Shown: piece after piece, positions 8,870 through 18,639 of the stretch
How the letters are laid out: every line of letters begins with the position of its first letter
Numbering within the stretch: position 1 is the first letter of the stretch
Assembly: GCF_022808675.1 (NCBI RefSeq)
Contig: NZ_JAKZKV010000001.1
Span: 434,001-498,000 of the forward strand
DNA from: Parabacteroides sp. FAFU027
GTDB taxonomy: Bacteria; Bacteroidota; Bacteroidia; Bacteroidales; UBA7332
Length of the DNA stretch: 64,000 nucleotides
Reading direction: 5' to 3'
Notes under the pieces: generated by a model
Told to the model about the DNA's origin: nothing
Seen by the model: only the letters and a program-made list of their open reading frames with translations
Database searches by the model: none
Made by a program: the position numbers and the translations under genes

Positions 8870-9507
8870 AAGATAAAATAAATCACCTGATAGATTTCAT
8901 ACATCGCAAAATAGATAGCATCTTTTATTTTGCAACCATTTACCCCATTTACAAAATTCGATTTCGAGAAATTGGATACAAAACAAGGATTATGAGCCCT
9001 CTCCTAATTACCCCTTCTTTTATAAGAATCAAGAACAAAGTATCTGTAAGAAATGGAGCGCGAATTGAAGGAGTCTCAGTTTATTTAACAAAAACTTATT
9101 CACCTGACATTTTAATAGAAGACAATGTTACGATTGAACAAAACTCACATATAACCTGTGCAAATAAAATAACCATATCAAAAAACACTGCAATTGCAGC
9201 CAACGTGACAATTACTGACATTGACCACCCATATATAGACATCAACACACCTCCTGAAAAACAGGAATTAAACGTTGGATTTGTTTTTATAGGCGAAGAC
9301 TGTAAAATATATAACAATTCTGTCATTTTACCAAATGCTCAAATAGGGAAACATACAATAATTGCTGCGAATAGCGTCGTATTAGGAAAAATATACCCTG
9401 CATATTGTGTTCTAGCTGGCATTCCAGCAAGAATAATTAAACGATATAGCTTTGAAACAAATAGTTGGAAAAAGACAGACTCACAAGGAAATTTTTTAGA
9501 AGTATGA
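8866..9507 (+). CDS. Hexapeptide-repeat acyltransferase (second, maltose/serine-acetyltransferase type)
   Basis: The 213-aa protein is another beta-helix acyltransferase with ITDIDHPYIDINTPPEKQ, the loop with an active-site histidine typical of WcaF/LacA-like enzymes, and the end motif AGIPARIIKRY. The N-terminus (about 50 residues) is hydrophobic and basic, suggesting loose membrane association. The start codon overlaps the stop of the previous gene (ATGA) and the 3' end overlaps the epimerase gene the same way, so translation is probably coupled along the three genes. The acceptor sugar is unknown. Confidence 0.83.
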   Translation: MKDKINHLIDFIHRKIDSIFYFATIYPIYKIRFREIGYKTRIMSPLLITPSFIRIKNKVSVRNGARIEGVSVYLTKTYSPDILIEDNVTIEQNSHITCANKITISKNTAIAANVTITDIDHPYIDINTPPEKQELNVGFVFIGEDCKIYNNSVILPNAQIGKHTIIAANSVVLGKIYPAYCVLAGIPARIIKRYSFETNSWKKTDSQGNFLEV

Positions 9508-10640
9508 AAAATGTATTAATCACTGGTGGAGCCGGATTTATTGGCTCAAATATAGCACTAAAACTTATTGCTAAAGGTTATAACGTTACAATTCTGGATA
9601 GTCTATCACCACAGATACACGGAGAAAACCCCGAAATTGATTCACCATTATATTTAACAATAAAGGGGAAAGTGAATTTTATCAAGGGAACTGTAACATC
9701 AAGAACTGACTGGCAGTCCGCCCTGGAAAACCAGGACGCAGTTATACACTTAGCCGCAGAGACAGGAACAGGACAATCAATGTACGAAATACAACGTTAT
9801 GTAGATATAAATATCGGAGGAACCGCTATCTTATTGGATTTATTGGCCAATACAACTCATAATGTAAAAAAAGTCATTGTAGCTTCATCCCGTGCAATTT
9901 ACGGTGAAGGCAAGTACAATTGCCCTAAACACGGCATTGTATATCCGACAGAAAGACTTGACAAAGAAATGGCACAAGGAGACTTCGCCTGTAAATGTCC
10001 ATCATGTCATCAAACAGTTGAATTATTACCGACAACTGAAGATAGCAAAATTCATCCAACTTCTGTATATGGCATAACTAAACAAAATCAGGAACAAATG
10101 GTATTAACTGTCTGCAAATCCCTTGGAATAGCTGCTGTTGGCTACAGATACCAGAATGTATATGGACCCGGACAATCATTATCAAATCCATACACAGGAA
10201 TTCTTTCCATATTTTCTACCCGTATTAAAAACGGTAATCCGATAAACATTTTTGAAGATGGCAAAGAAACCCGTGATTTTGTATATATTGAAGATGTAGC
10301 TGACGCCACTATGCTTGGATTGGAAAAAGATGAAGCCAACGGTCAGGTTTACAACGTCGGCACCGGTGTTTCAACGGATGTAATTACCGTAGCTCAAACC
10401 CTGAGTAAGAATTACGGTATTAGTGTCCCAATGACTATATCTGGAAATTATAGATTAGGAGACATTCGCCATAATTTTGCAGACATTTCCAAGGCACAAA
10501 GAGAACTCGGCTTCGCTCCCAAGTGGAGCTTTGAAAGAGGAATCGCGGCATTTACGGAGTGGGTAACCGAGCAAACAATTCCAGCGGATAAATATGAGGA
10601 CTCGATTGAAGAAATGAAAAAGAAAGGACTTTACAAATGA
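9504..10640 (+). CDS. NAD-dependent nucleotide-sugar epimerase (dTDP-rhamnose 4-epimerase-like) with a cysteine cluster
   Basis: This 378-aa extended SDR enzyme has the Rossmann motif GGAGFIG (8-14) and catalytic YxxxK (Y189, K193). The segments SLSPQIHG, QSMYEIQRYV and LSNPYTGILSIFS resemble the subgroup annotated as dTDP-L-rhamnose 4-epimerase, so a deoxyhexose product is likely but not proven. An insertion before the active site carries C140, C163, C165 and C168, which could bind a metal. The ATG at 9504 overlaps the upstream stop; an upstream TTG at 9465 would extend into the previous gene and is not favoured. It should supply a sugar nucleotide to the glycosyltransferases that follow. 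Confidence 0.85.
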   Translation: MKNVLITGGAGFIGSNIALKLIAKGYNVTILDSLSPQIHGENPEIDSPLYLTIKGKVNFIKGTVTSRTDWQSALENQDAVIHLAAETGTGQSMYEIQRYVDINIGGTAILLDLLANTTHNVKKVIVASSRAIYGEGKYNCPKHGIVYPTERLDKEMAQGDFACKCPSCHQTVELLPTTEDSKIHPTSVYGITKQNQEQMVLTVCKSLGIAAVGYRYQNVYGPGQSLSNPYTGILSIFSTRIKNGNPINIFEDGKETRDFVYIEDVADATMLGLEKDEANGQVYNVGTGVSTDVITVAQTLSKNYGISVPMTISGNYRLGDIRHNFADISKAQRELGFAPKWSFERGIAAFTEWVTEQTIPADKYEDSIEEMKKKGLYK

Positions 10641-11527
10641 GTAAAAAAATTGGAATTGTTACTGTTTTATACAACAGTCAGTCTGTTTTAGATGAATTCT
10701 TTGAGACGCTAGAGAGGCAACTCTACAGAGACTTTATATTGTACGTAGTTGACAATAAATCTCCGGATAATTCCCTGAATTTAAGTAAAGATCTTTCACA
10801 AAAGACAACATTTAAAACCGTGATTATAGAAAACGACTATAATTACGGGGTTGCTAAAGGAAATAATATCGGCATAAAAGCAGCTTTAAAAGATGACTGT
10901 GATTACATCCTTTTGTCCAATAACGACATTCGTCTCGAAGACGATACGATTTCGAACCTAATGCTTTCAGTTGTTAAGGAAAATGCACTATTAGCGGTTC
11001 CAAAAATATACTATTATGGGAGCAATAAAATATGGTGTGCGGGAGGTGAGTTTACCAAACGTTCAGGAATGACACGCCATTATCACGTAAGAGAAGAAGA
11101 TTTGGGGCAATGTGATACACAAAAAATTGTTGCCTATTCTCCAACTTGTTTTATAGTTATAGCTAAAGAGGTATTCAATAAGATTGGAATAATGGATGAG
11201 GAATACTTTGTATATTTTGATGATACCGATTTTATGTATCGAGCATACAAAGCTAAAATACCTTTGCATTATTTCCCAAATTCTAAATTATATCACAAAG
11301 AAAGCGTATCAACAGGATACAAAAGTCCATTTTCCATTTACTATCATACTCGAAATATACTTTTATTCAACAGTAAATTCCGATCAAAAACATATTTATA
11401 TTACATGATAGTGAGGATGTTTGTGTTTTTAACAGTAAAGTTGCCTTTTTCAGCGAATAAAAACACGCTGAAATCAGGCTATAAAGGTCTATACGATGGA
11501 ATTAAACTATGCTTCAGAAAATATTAA
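10637..11527 (+). CDS. Glycosyltransferase family 2 (rhamnosyltransferase-like)
   Basis: The 296-aa GT-A protein begins IGIVTVLYNSQSVLDEFF, keeps VDNKSPDNS and the metal-binding region LLSNNDIRL, and near its end has YFVYFDDTDFMYRAYK, a combination common in rhamnosyltransferases and related family 2 enzymes. The start overlaps the epimerase stop (ATGA). With the epimerase upstream making a probable deoxyhexose nucleotide, transfer of that sugar is a reasonable guess. There are short hydrophobic stretches at the C-terminus but no clear membrane helix. Confidence 0.88.
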   Translation: MSKKIGIVTVLYNSQSVLDEFFETLERQLYRDFILYVVDNKSPDNSLNLSKDLSQKTTFKTVIIENDYNYGVAKGNNIGIKAALKDDCDYILLSNNDIRLEDDTISNLMLSVVKENALLAVPKIYYYGSNKIWCAGGEFTKRSGMTRHYHVREEDLGQCDTQKIVAYSPTCFIVIAKEVFNKIGIMDEEYFVYFDDTDFMYRAYKAKIPLHYFPNSKLYHKESVSTGYKSPFSIYYHTRNILLFNSKFRSKTYLYYMIVRMFVFLTVKLPFSANKNTLKSGYKGLYDGIKLCFRKY

Positions 11528-11530
11528 TCA

Positions 11531-12637
11531 ATGAAGGTAGCGATAATAACAGGAGCTGTCCCGCCCGCGAAATGCGGTGTCGGAGACTACACAGATGTGC
11601 TGATTTCAAATCTCATCAATGCAGGTATCAAAATAGATGTAATTACAGATATCAAATATGGTGAGAATAATAAAGGTTATGTTCTACACAATGTAATAAA
11701 GCACTGGTATGGAATTTCATTTTTCATCACTGTTCTCCGGGTTTTAAAAGAGATCAATTGCGATATTGTTCATATACAATATCCGACAATTAGCTACAAA
11801 GGTTTTATTGAAATCAATCTTTTACCCATTTTATTAAGGATAAAAGGATATAAGGTTGTATATACACTTCACGAGTATAGCCAGAGACCTCTGATGTCAA
11901 GGATACGACGTTGGCCGAGCGTTAAAGCCTCACATAAAGTGATCGTTGTAGAAGACACTTTTAAGATCGATTTAGAACGTCTTCGACTAATAACATCTCG
12001 AGAAAAAACCGAGGTTATTTATATTGGTTCAAACATACCGAAGTCAAATGCCGCAGAAGGAGACCTATTAAGACTTAGAAGCCAGTTATTTGGCAACTAC
12101 AACGGTTTAATAGCTTCATATTTCGGTTTTGTAAATTCAAACAAGGAATTAGTCACAACTATTGAAACAATGCATACTCTAAACAAAGAGCATCGTTTAT
12201 TCTTTAAACTGCTAATTATTGGAGAACTAACCCCATCTGATGCTTATCAAAACGAAATACTTAAACGAATACACGAGTATAAGTTAGAGAATGAAATCAA
12301 AACCGTCAAGTATCTACCCAAAGAGGAAGTCGGAAAACATATTGCTTGTTCTGATTTTGCAATTGCTCTTTTTAGCAACGGAGTTTCGATTAGAAATGGA
12401 AGTTTTTTGGCACTATACCAAGAAGGAATTAAAGTCATTACCACAAAACCAAAAAATCATTATCCTATCAAGTTAAACAACGCTATCTTTTTAAACAGCA
12501 ATTCTGTTTCAGAATTAAAATCAGCATTGCAACAATTACAAACATTAAATCTAAATAAGAACCTCGGAGATATTATCAACTGGGATAATATAGCTCAAGA
12601 ACATATTAGAATTTACAATTCAGTTTACCGTCTTTGA
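11531..12637 (+). CDS. Glycosyltransferase, GT-B fold (family 4-like)
   Basis: The 368-aa protein starts with ITGAVPPAKCGVGDYTDVL, the glycine-rich N-terminal motif of GT4-like enzymes, followed by DIVHIQYPTISYKG and VVYTLHEYS. The C-terminal half has a Rossmann-like region (IGELTPSDAYQNEI, YLPKEEVGKHIACSDFAIAL) but the usual EGFG/E-x7-E motif is weak, replaced by NGVSIRNGSFLALYQEG. Only 3 bp separate it from the previous glycosyltransferase. The sugar transferred is unknown. Confidence 0.82.
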   Translation: MKVAIITGAVPPAKCGVGDYTDVLISNLINAGIKIDVITDIKYGENNKGYVLHNVIKHWYGISFFITVLRVLKEINCDIVHIQYPTISYKGFIEINLLPILLRIKGYKVVYTLHEYSQRPLMSRIRRWPSVKASHKVIVVEDTFKIDLERLRLITSREKTEVIYIGSNIPKSNAAEGDLLRLRSQLFGNYNGLIASYFGFVNSNKELVTTIETMHTLNKEHRLFFKLLIIGELTPSDAYQNEILKRIHEYKLENEIKTVKYLPKEEVGKHIACSDFAIALFSNGVSIRNGSFLALYQEGIKVITTKPKNHYPIKLNNAIFLNSNSVSELKSALQQLQTLNLNKNLGDIINWDNIAQEHIRIYNSVYRL

Positions 12638-12968
12638 GATATTCATTTCCGCCTCACTAAAGAATGATACTAAGACTTACACCTATTAGATTTAAATATA
12701 GAAATTTATTTGTCAGATTCAAAACGAATTATGGCGCTAATCCTTCTGTATATTGTAATATCTAAAACTTACAACTCATATCCAAAGGCCTCGGTGAATA
12801 AAACCTCAAAAGACTATTGTTTTTATGTTTGAATATAAACCCGCAATAAAAGTAACAGCACCAACTTGTGAATAAACTAGAGCAACATGTGATATACGCG
12901 TTGAGCTTGCTATAAGAAAGCATACAGACATCGAACTCATATTGCATAATGCCAAAATAAAAGACTAC
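12638..12968. other. AT-rich intergenic region before wzy
   Basis: These 331 bp hold no convincing gene, no TAnnTTTG promoter and no clear terminator. The open frame can be extended upstream through a TTG at 12942, nine codons before the chosen ATG. Confidence 0.5.
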
Positions 12969-14204
12969 ATGAGAGAAGCTTTTTTTTACATATACTTACT
13001 ATTTCAGTTCAATTTCCTTGGATTGATGTATGATGATAGCCAATCATATAATTTGGTTCGTCTATTGGGTGGCATTACAATCATTGCATTGATTTTGAAC
13101 GTAAATAAGATTAAGCTTAAAGGCAAATTTACCTGGATCATTCTTTTCCTTATGTTATATGTATTACTAGAGATTCTAATATCATCAATATTATATAGCA
13201 CCTCAATTCATGTGATGTTCGCCTTTTCTTTAGGATTCGCTACTTGCTTGGCTTATTTTTTATTTAACAATGTAGAGCATGAGCGTTTAACACGACGTTT
13301 ATGCTGGTTCTCTACTATAACTATTACGATCCTGACCTCACTCTATTTAATATTCATCTTTACAGGGGCTGAGCCATTAATTAAATTTAGCGAAATACCA
13401 TTACGCATGGGTGTGCAAAGAATTTATGTTGGCGCATATCTTTTCCCATACTGCTTCATTTTGGCGCTATCAAAAATTATTAGATATTCAAACCTTAAGC
13501 AACGAATCCCTCCTCTATATATAATAACGTTGGCACTTACGTTATTTGACTTATTCTTTTTCATAATGACAAGAGCGTATCTTGTTATTCTTTTATTTGT
13601 AGCATTTGTAATGATCCTCGTTTTTTTAAAATGGAAACCCAAAATCTATCTTTTTATCACGATAGCTTTTTTCATTCTTATTATTGGTATTAATAACATA
13701 GGAATCCTCAAGGCCTATATTGAATTCTCTCAAGATGCAGACAGCGACACTATGAGCATAAGATATGCCGCTATGAATTATTATTTCAATCAAACAATTA
13801 ATGGAAATTTCATTACCGGTTTAGGATTCATCAAACCTGACAGCTATGCACTTAGGACATTATTAAATGGGCCTCATGAAGAATTTTATCGTGAAGATGT
13901 GGGGATCTGGGGTTTTTTTAATACATTTGGACTTATCGGCTTATTATGGTTTATATCATATATACTAAGAGCGACTCAAATTGTAATGATCAAATTCAAG
14001 GCAAAAACAATTTATAACAACCCCGAGTTTTTTGGTATATTATTATTCTTTATCTTAGCTCAGTTCTCAACAATAAATATAATTGATTACGGAGGTATTG
14101 GTGCATTACCTATTATATCACTTTTATTAAATAGCAACATCAAGAAAGGTCCAAACCTAAAACAACTTATAATAGCAAAGCAAAATGCAAGCACCAAAAT
14201 TTGA
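12969..14204 (+). CDS. wzy: O-antigen/capsule polymerase (Wzy-like)
   Basis: At 411 aa this is an inner membrane protein with about ten to twelve hydrophobic helices and one larger loop near residues 250-320 (SQDADSDTMSIRYAAMNYYF ... GLGFIKPD ... GPHEEFYREDVGIWGFF). That pattern, together with position between glycosyltransferases and low sequence conservation, fits a Wzy polymerase that joins repeat units in the periplasm. The ATG at 12969 was chosen over a TTG at 12942. The 3' end overlaps the next gene by 20 bp. Confidence 0.78.
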   Translation: MREAFFYIYLLFQFNFLGLMYDDSQSYNLVRLLGGITIIALILNVNKIKLKGKFTWIILFLMLYVLLEILISSILYSTSIHVMFAFSLGFATCLAYFLFNNVEHERLTRRLCWFSTITITILTSLYLIFIFTGAEPLIKFSEIPLRMGVQRIYVGAYLFPYCFILALSKIIRYSNLKQRIPPLYIITLALTLFDLFFFIMTRAYLVILLFVAFVMILVFLKWKPKIYLFITIAFFILIIGINNIGILKAYIEFSQDADSDTMSIRYAAMNYYFNQTINGNFITGLGFIKPDSYALRTLLNGPHEEFYREDVGIWGFFNTFGLIGLLWFISYILRATQIVMIKFKAKTIYNNPEFFGILLFFILAQFSTINIIDYGGIGALPIISLLLNSNIKKGPNLKQLIIAKQNASTKI

Positions 14205-15135
14205 TCTTATTATCCCTATTGTAAGGAAGGATCTCTCTCTAATATTAGACAATCTCAAACTATTAAACCACAACATAAAAGCACAAAATATTATTTTCAT
14301 TGGAGAAGAAGACTTGACTGAATTATTTACTGGGATTCCAAATGTAAAATTCATATGTGAGAATAATATGATCGAAGGTCTGACCAAAAAAGAAATTGAA
14401 AATATTAAAACCTCAATAACTGGAGATGCAAAAAGATCCGGATGGTATTTTCAGCAATTCTTAAAAATGGGATATTCCTGTATTTGTGAGAATGAATATT
14501 ACTTAGTTTGGGACAGCGATACAATCCCTCTAAAAGAAATAGATTTTTTCTCAAGCGCAGCCAAACCCTATCTATCTTTTAGGGAATATGCCAAATATGA
14601 TGAATGCTATAGCAAAACAATTGAACACCTAATACAGGATAATCCAATAAAGAAAGATTCCTCAAAATCATTTATAACAGAACATATGCTTATCAATGCT
14701 TCCATTATGAGAAAATTAATAAGCGACATTGAAGCTAATATTTCATTGGCCGGGAATAAGTTTTATGAAAAGATAATGCATGCAGTAGATCCAAAATACA
14801 TTAACCTATCGGGGTTCAGTGAATTTGAAACATACGCAGCATATATCCTTAAAAACTTTTCAAATGAATATTCTCTTAGACACTGGAACAATCTTCGATG
14901 TGGAAAAGTGTTTATTGGAAATAAACCTACCAAAGAACAATTAAGTTGGATTTCAACCTCTTTTAGTACTGTATCAATAGAAAAGTACGATTCACATTGG
15001 ATTATCTTCAAGGTATTCAACCAACTTAAACTTGATAAGCTTTTAAGTTTTCATTATGTATATATTACGTGTATCCCCATTATTTCAGTTCTATATTCAT
15101 TAAGATTAACTTTAAGAGCATTTATAAAAAGGTAA
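14185..15135 (+). CDS. DUF6492-like putative glycosyltransferase
   Basis: The 316-aa protein starts FDLIIPIVRKDLSLILDNL and contains VWDSDTIPLKEIDFF, an acidic DxD-like motif in a GT-A-like context, and KRSGWYFQQFLKMGYS. This arrangement is characteristic of DUF6492 proteins found in polysaccharide loci. A C-terminal hydrophobic stretch (about residues 290-312) may anchor it to the membrane. It overlaps the polymerase gene by 20 bp. The transferase role is inferred from motif and context. Confidence 0.7.
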   Translation: MQAPKFDLIIPIVRKDLSLILDNLKLLNHNIKAQNIIFIGEEDLTELFTGIPNVKFICENNMIEGLTKKEIENIKTSITGDAKRSGWYFQQFLKMGYSCICENEYYLVWDSDTIPLKEIDFFSSAAKPYLSFREYAKYDECYSKTIEHLIQDNPIKKDSSKSFITEHMLINASIMRKLISDIEANISLAGNKFYEKIMHAVDPKYINLSGFSEFETYAAYILKNFSNEYSLRHWNNLRCGKVFIGNKPTKEQLSWISTSFSTVSIEKYDSHWIIFKVFNQLKLDKLLSFHYVYITCIPIISVLYSLRLTLRAFIKR

Positions 15136-15430
15136 AGCTTTTTCCACTCAAAAAATTATTACCTATGATAACCAAATTGCGTGTGATAGATTATCTTTCA
15201 ATATCCAATCACTCTAAAACGACTTATTAGAGTCAAAGTAGGGAAATTATTACAACAAATCCGCATACCAACCGTTATTTACTGTTGGGTCTAAAGTATT
15301 ATATAAAAACATAACGTATTTATCACCCATTCTCTGTATTTCGGCACAAAAGGTCCATCTTTAGAAAGATTACCTAAGAACGAAAAATACAAGTGGTATA
15401 TATACAAAAGCATTTTTTAAAGACAAAACA
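15136..15430. other. Intergenic region with a small hairpin
   Basis: No gene is seen in these 295 bp. ACTCTAA (15211-15217) and TTAGAGT (15227-15233) form a 7-bp stem that may end the transcript of the preceding genes. Confidence 0.4.
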
Positions 15431-16189
15431 ATGAAAGTATCCATCATTACTACTTGTTACAATCGAGCATATACCATTAAGGATGCAATAGAAAGTGTCT
15501 TAAACCAAGATTATCCCTTAATTGAATATATAATAGTAGATGGAGCATCTACTGACGAAACCATGGAGATCGTCCATCAATACAGTAACAGGATCACTAA
15601 GATTGTATCAGAACAAGACAGAGGAATGTACGAGGCAATCAACAAAGGGATTAGAATGGCCACTGGTGATATCATAGGACTGATGCATTCGGATGATGTG
15701 TTTTATAATAATCAAGTCATCTCCAGTATTGTTGCAGCCTTTAAAAGATATAATCCAGATATGATTTATGGAAATGGGATTTTTGTTGACGCCAAAAATC
15801 ATAATCGCACTGTCAGAAACTGGATCAGTGGAAAAAAACGACACAAACGTTTTAAGCTAGGATGGCTCCCTTTGCATACTACCACTTATTTTAAAAGTGA
15901 AGTGTTAAAGAAATATGGCCTTTACAATGAAACATATCAAATCGCAGCTGATACTGAATTTCTAACACGATACATGTATAAATACAAAATAAAAACACAC
16001 TATTTAAATCAATATATTGTTAAAATGAAAATAGGAGGTGCCAGTACTGATTTAAAAAAAGCAATAATTAAATGGAGCGAAGACATACGTGTATATAGAC
16101 GATACAACCTAAATCCATATATCGCCTTACCTGCTAAAATACTACTTAAAACGCCTCAACTAATTACCAGAAAGAGACTTACAGAATAA
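15431..16189 (+). CDS. Glycosyltransferase family 2 (WcaA-like)
   Basis: The 252-aa GT-A enzyme begins VSIITTCYNRAYTIKDAI, followed by ESVLNQDYP, IIVDGASTDET and the metal-binding MHSDDVFYN, then WLPLHTTTYFKSEV and a downstream IAADTEFLTRYMY. All features of a family 2 transferase are present and intact. It is separated from its neighbours by about 300 bp on each side, so it may have its own promoter. Sugar specificity is not evident. Confidence 0.9.
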   Translation: MKVSIITTCYNRAYTIKDAIESVLNQDYPLIEYIIVDGASTDETMEIVHQYSNRITKIVSEQDRGMYEAINKGIRMATGDIIGLMHSDDVFYNNQVISSIVAAFKRYNPDMIYGNGIFVDAKNHNRTVRNWISGKKRHKRFKLGWLPLHTTTYFKSEVLKKYGLYNETYQIAADTEFLTRYMYKYKIKTHYLNQYIVKMKIGGASTDLKKAIIKWSEDIRVYRRYNLNPYIALPAKILLKTPQLITRKRLTE

Positions 16190-16531
16190 CAAATATTGGG
16201 TATAGAAAAACCAATATAATACAATTACCATATTGCAACACCCAACACTCTCGTCTTTCTAACTGAATATTTGAACTAAAACACATAAAAAGCACTCCAA
16301 ATACACAGTTTTATATCGTATAACTTAGTGACTATATTGACACGCAATAGAACAGAAACACCCCATCTATACTTAAAACAAAGACTTCGGCGAATGAACA
16401 AATAATCGGCATGCCCCATACACTTATCAACAATAAAAAAAAGCAGAAATCGAGACAACAGAAAACCACAAGTCACAAATACGACATTTGAAGTGTTATA
16501 CGCTGCCTGAATATCAAACAATTTAATACCA
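16190..16531. other. AT-rich intergenic region
   Basis: These 342 bp separate the last glycosyltransferase from the small lipoprotein gene. No gene, promoter match or stable hairpin was recognised; a minus-strand open frame here has no supporting signal. Confidence 0.45.
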
Positions 16532-16915
16532 ATGAAACGAATACTCTGGCTTTTCTTGCCCATCATATATATAGCCTGTTCCAATGAATTTGAAGATCAA
16601 TTAAGAGGACAATGGCAATTGCAAAGCATAGTTATGAACGGAAAAGATTCTCTGCCGGAAATACCGTCATACTACTGTTTTCAAAACAGCGTATTTCAGA
16701 TTAAAGACAAAAGCGGAATGGCTTTTGGCAGGTATTATAAAAAAGATGATTCTCTATGTATTATCTTTGAAGACAGTCTACAAGCAGAGGCGCTTCTTAA
16801 CATGAAATACACCGATTGGAAGTCTGCCTACAGATCCTTCTATATTTCAGAACAAACCCCAAAGCACATATCCCTTAAAGACAAAAACAAAACTCTTAAT
16901 TTCAGGTACTATTAA
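16532..16915 (+). CDS. Small lipoprotein, lipocalin-like
   Basis: The 127-aa protein has a lipoprotein signal with the lipobox IYIACS (cysteine at about residue 16), so it is expected at the outer membrane or periplasmic face. The mature part contains QLRGQWQLQSIVMNGKDS and alternating hydrophobic strands, similar to the lipocalin-like domains common in Bacteroidota. It lies between a glycosyltransferase and wzi. A function in surface polysaccharide assembly is suggested only by position. Confidence 0.7.
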   Translation: MKRILWLFLPIIYIACSNEFEDQLRGQWQLQSIVMNGKDSLPEIPSYYCFQNSVFQIKDKSGMAFGRYYKKDDSLCIIFEDSLQAEALLNMKYTDWKSAYRSFYISEQTPKHISLKDKNKTLNFRYY

Positions 16916-17090
16916 TTTCGGACAACTATAATAACTTGTTTACATTTGCACAAATGTAAACAGGTTAAATAAAAGCGAATAGGCTCCTTTGAGTTTTGCA
17001 ACAAAAGTAATCTTTGGTTTCACGTTTAGAATCTATTTAGATATAACTTAAACAGACCTCAAAACATATAAGCAAGAATACTAAAAAACA

Positions 17091-18521
17091 ATGATAAATA
17101 GTCCCAAGATACAGAAAGCCTCACTGATATTAAGCGTGTGTATTAATATCTCCCTACAGTTTGGATTTGCTCAAGCACAGATACATACACAAATAGAGAG
17201 TGAATGCAATTCGAGCAACGGACAAAGTCCATTTTGGTTTACAAACAACAGACAAGGCATTTCTACTCTAAAAAATGAAAATGACTATTTAAAGGCTGGT
17301 TTATTTCGTGAAATGAACGATACCAGCAAATTTGATTACCAACTTGGACTAGATATTGTAGAGGCTCAAAACTATCCATCTAGCTTTTTCATACAACAAC
17401 TCTATGGTGACATTCGGTATAAAAAATTTATATTTTCCCTCGGAAGTAAAGAACGGTGGGGAATACTAAAAAACCCTGAGCTAAGTAGCGGGGGATTATC
17501 ATGGTCAGGAAATGCAAGGCCTATCCCTCAAGCCCGACTGGAAACAAATGGGTACCTAAGCTATCCATGGCTGTTAAACAATCAGTTAAAAGTAAATGCT
17601 GCATTATCATATGGTATCTTTTCGGACTATCAGTTTATTAAAAGAACTGCAGGAAGTAGTATAAACAATGTATTTTATCATAATAAGACACTGATTCTTC
17701 AATATGATATCCCACAAACACAATGGAGCACATCTATTGGTTTAGAATCACATTCACAATTCGGAGGATACCGAAAAGATCTAAAACAATTCCTCTTAAT
17801 AACTATCCAAGCACAGGGAGACAGCAAAAGCTCAAAAGAAGATAAGCTTTATATGATTGGGAGCTCCCGTGGTAGTTGGCACATAATGCCGACCTATCAT
17901 ACTAATAACTACAATTTAAGTGTTTATCTAGAAAACTTTTTTGAAGATTTCTCTGGAATGGCAAAACAAAATAGACTAGATGGAATTTGGGGCTTGGAAT
18001 ATAAACGGACTGATAAAAAACAAGGAATAAGCGGAATAGTTTTAGAGTATCTACAAACTACTGATCAAAGTGGTCCTGTCAATTGGGTTATTCATGACCA
18101 CCCCGGGACACAATTGCTTGCTGAATCACCCAAAGGGAATGATGGTTATTACAAAAGTGAATTCAATGGCATATGGGCTCATTGGGGAATGATTAATGGA
18201 AATCCATTACTTACATCTTCTATTTATAACAATTACTCAACTGTGGTATTCAATAATAGAGTTAAGGCTTTTCATTTTGGAATATCCGCATTATTCAATA
18301 AAGAGTGGAGTACAAAAATTATCTCCACATACACAAGAGGGTGGGGAACTTATGATAAACCATTCAATGATATCACAAATGATTACATGTCATTGGTAGA
18401 ACTACATTACACACCGTTAAAACTCAAAAACTGGAGGCTTACGATAGCCGGAGCTTTAGACAGAGGAGACTTATACGGAAACAATACCGGAATCAGCTTA
18501 AAATTAAGATACCGACGATAA
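17091..18521 (+). CDS. wzi: Capsule assembly Wzi family outer membrane protein
   Basis: The 476-aa protein has a signal peptide (cleavage probably after FAQA, about residue 29) followed by a beta-barrel rich in alternating aromatic strands. SPFWFTNNRQG, QLYGDIRYKKF, GSKERWGI and ELSSGGLSWSGNARPIPQAR match the Wzi family, in which the protein helps attach or arrange capsule on the outer membrane. It ends in an aromatic-basic strand (LKLRYRR) typical of outer membrane barrels. Its presence supports the view that this locus makes a capsule or other surface polysaccharide. Confidence 0.88.
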   Translation: MINSPKIQKASLILSVCINISLQFGFAQAQIHTQIESECNSSNGQSPFWFTNNRQGISTLKNENDYLKAGLFREMNDTSKFDYQLGLDIVEAQNYPSSFFIQQLYGDIRYKKFIFSLGSKERWGILKNPELSSGGLSWSGNARPIPQARLETNGYLSYPWLLNNQLKVNAALSYGIFSDYQFIKRTAGSSINNVFYHNKTLILQYDIPQTQWSTSIGLESHSQFGGYRKDLKQFLLITIQAQGDSKSSKEDKLYMIGSSRGSWHIMPTYHTNNYNLSVYLENFFEDFSGMAKQNRLDGIWGLEYKRTDKKQGISGIVLEYLQTTDQSGPVNWVIHDHPGTQLLAESPKGNDGYYKSEFNGIWAHWGMINGNPLLTSSIYNNYSTVVFNNRVKAFHFGISALFNKEWSTKIISTYTRGWGTYDKPFNDITNDYMSLVELHYTPLKLKNWRLTIAGALDRGDLYGNNTGISLKLRYRR

Positions 18522-18639
18522 AGTTTTATAGTCAAACAACAACAGAACAAAAACCATCTGTATTTTATAATGAAAGGTCAACGATCAACGTTACAAGCAA
18601 CAAAGTCCCTACATTATATAACAAATAAACAAAGCTCCC

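Noticed and set aside
16276-16584. 102-codon minus-strand open frame
   Set aside because: It overlaps the lipoprotein gene signal sequence and the sequence has no protein-like features.
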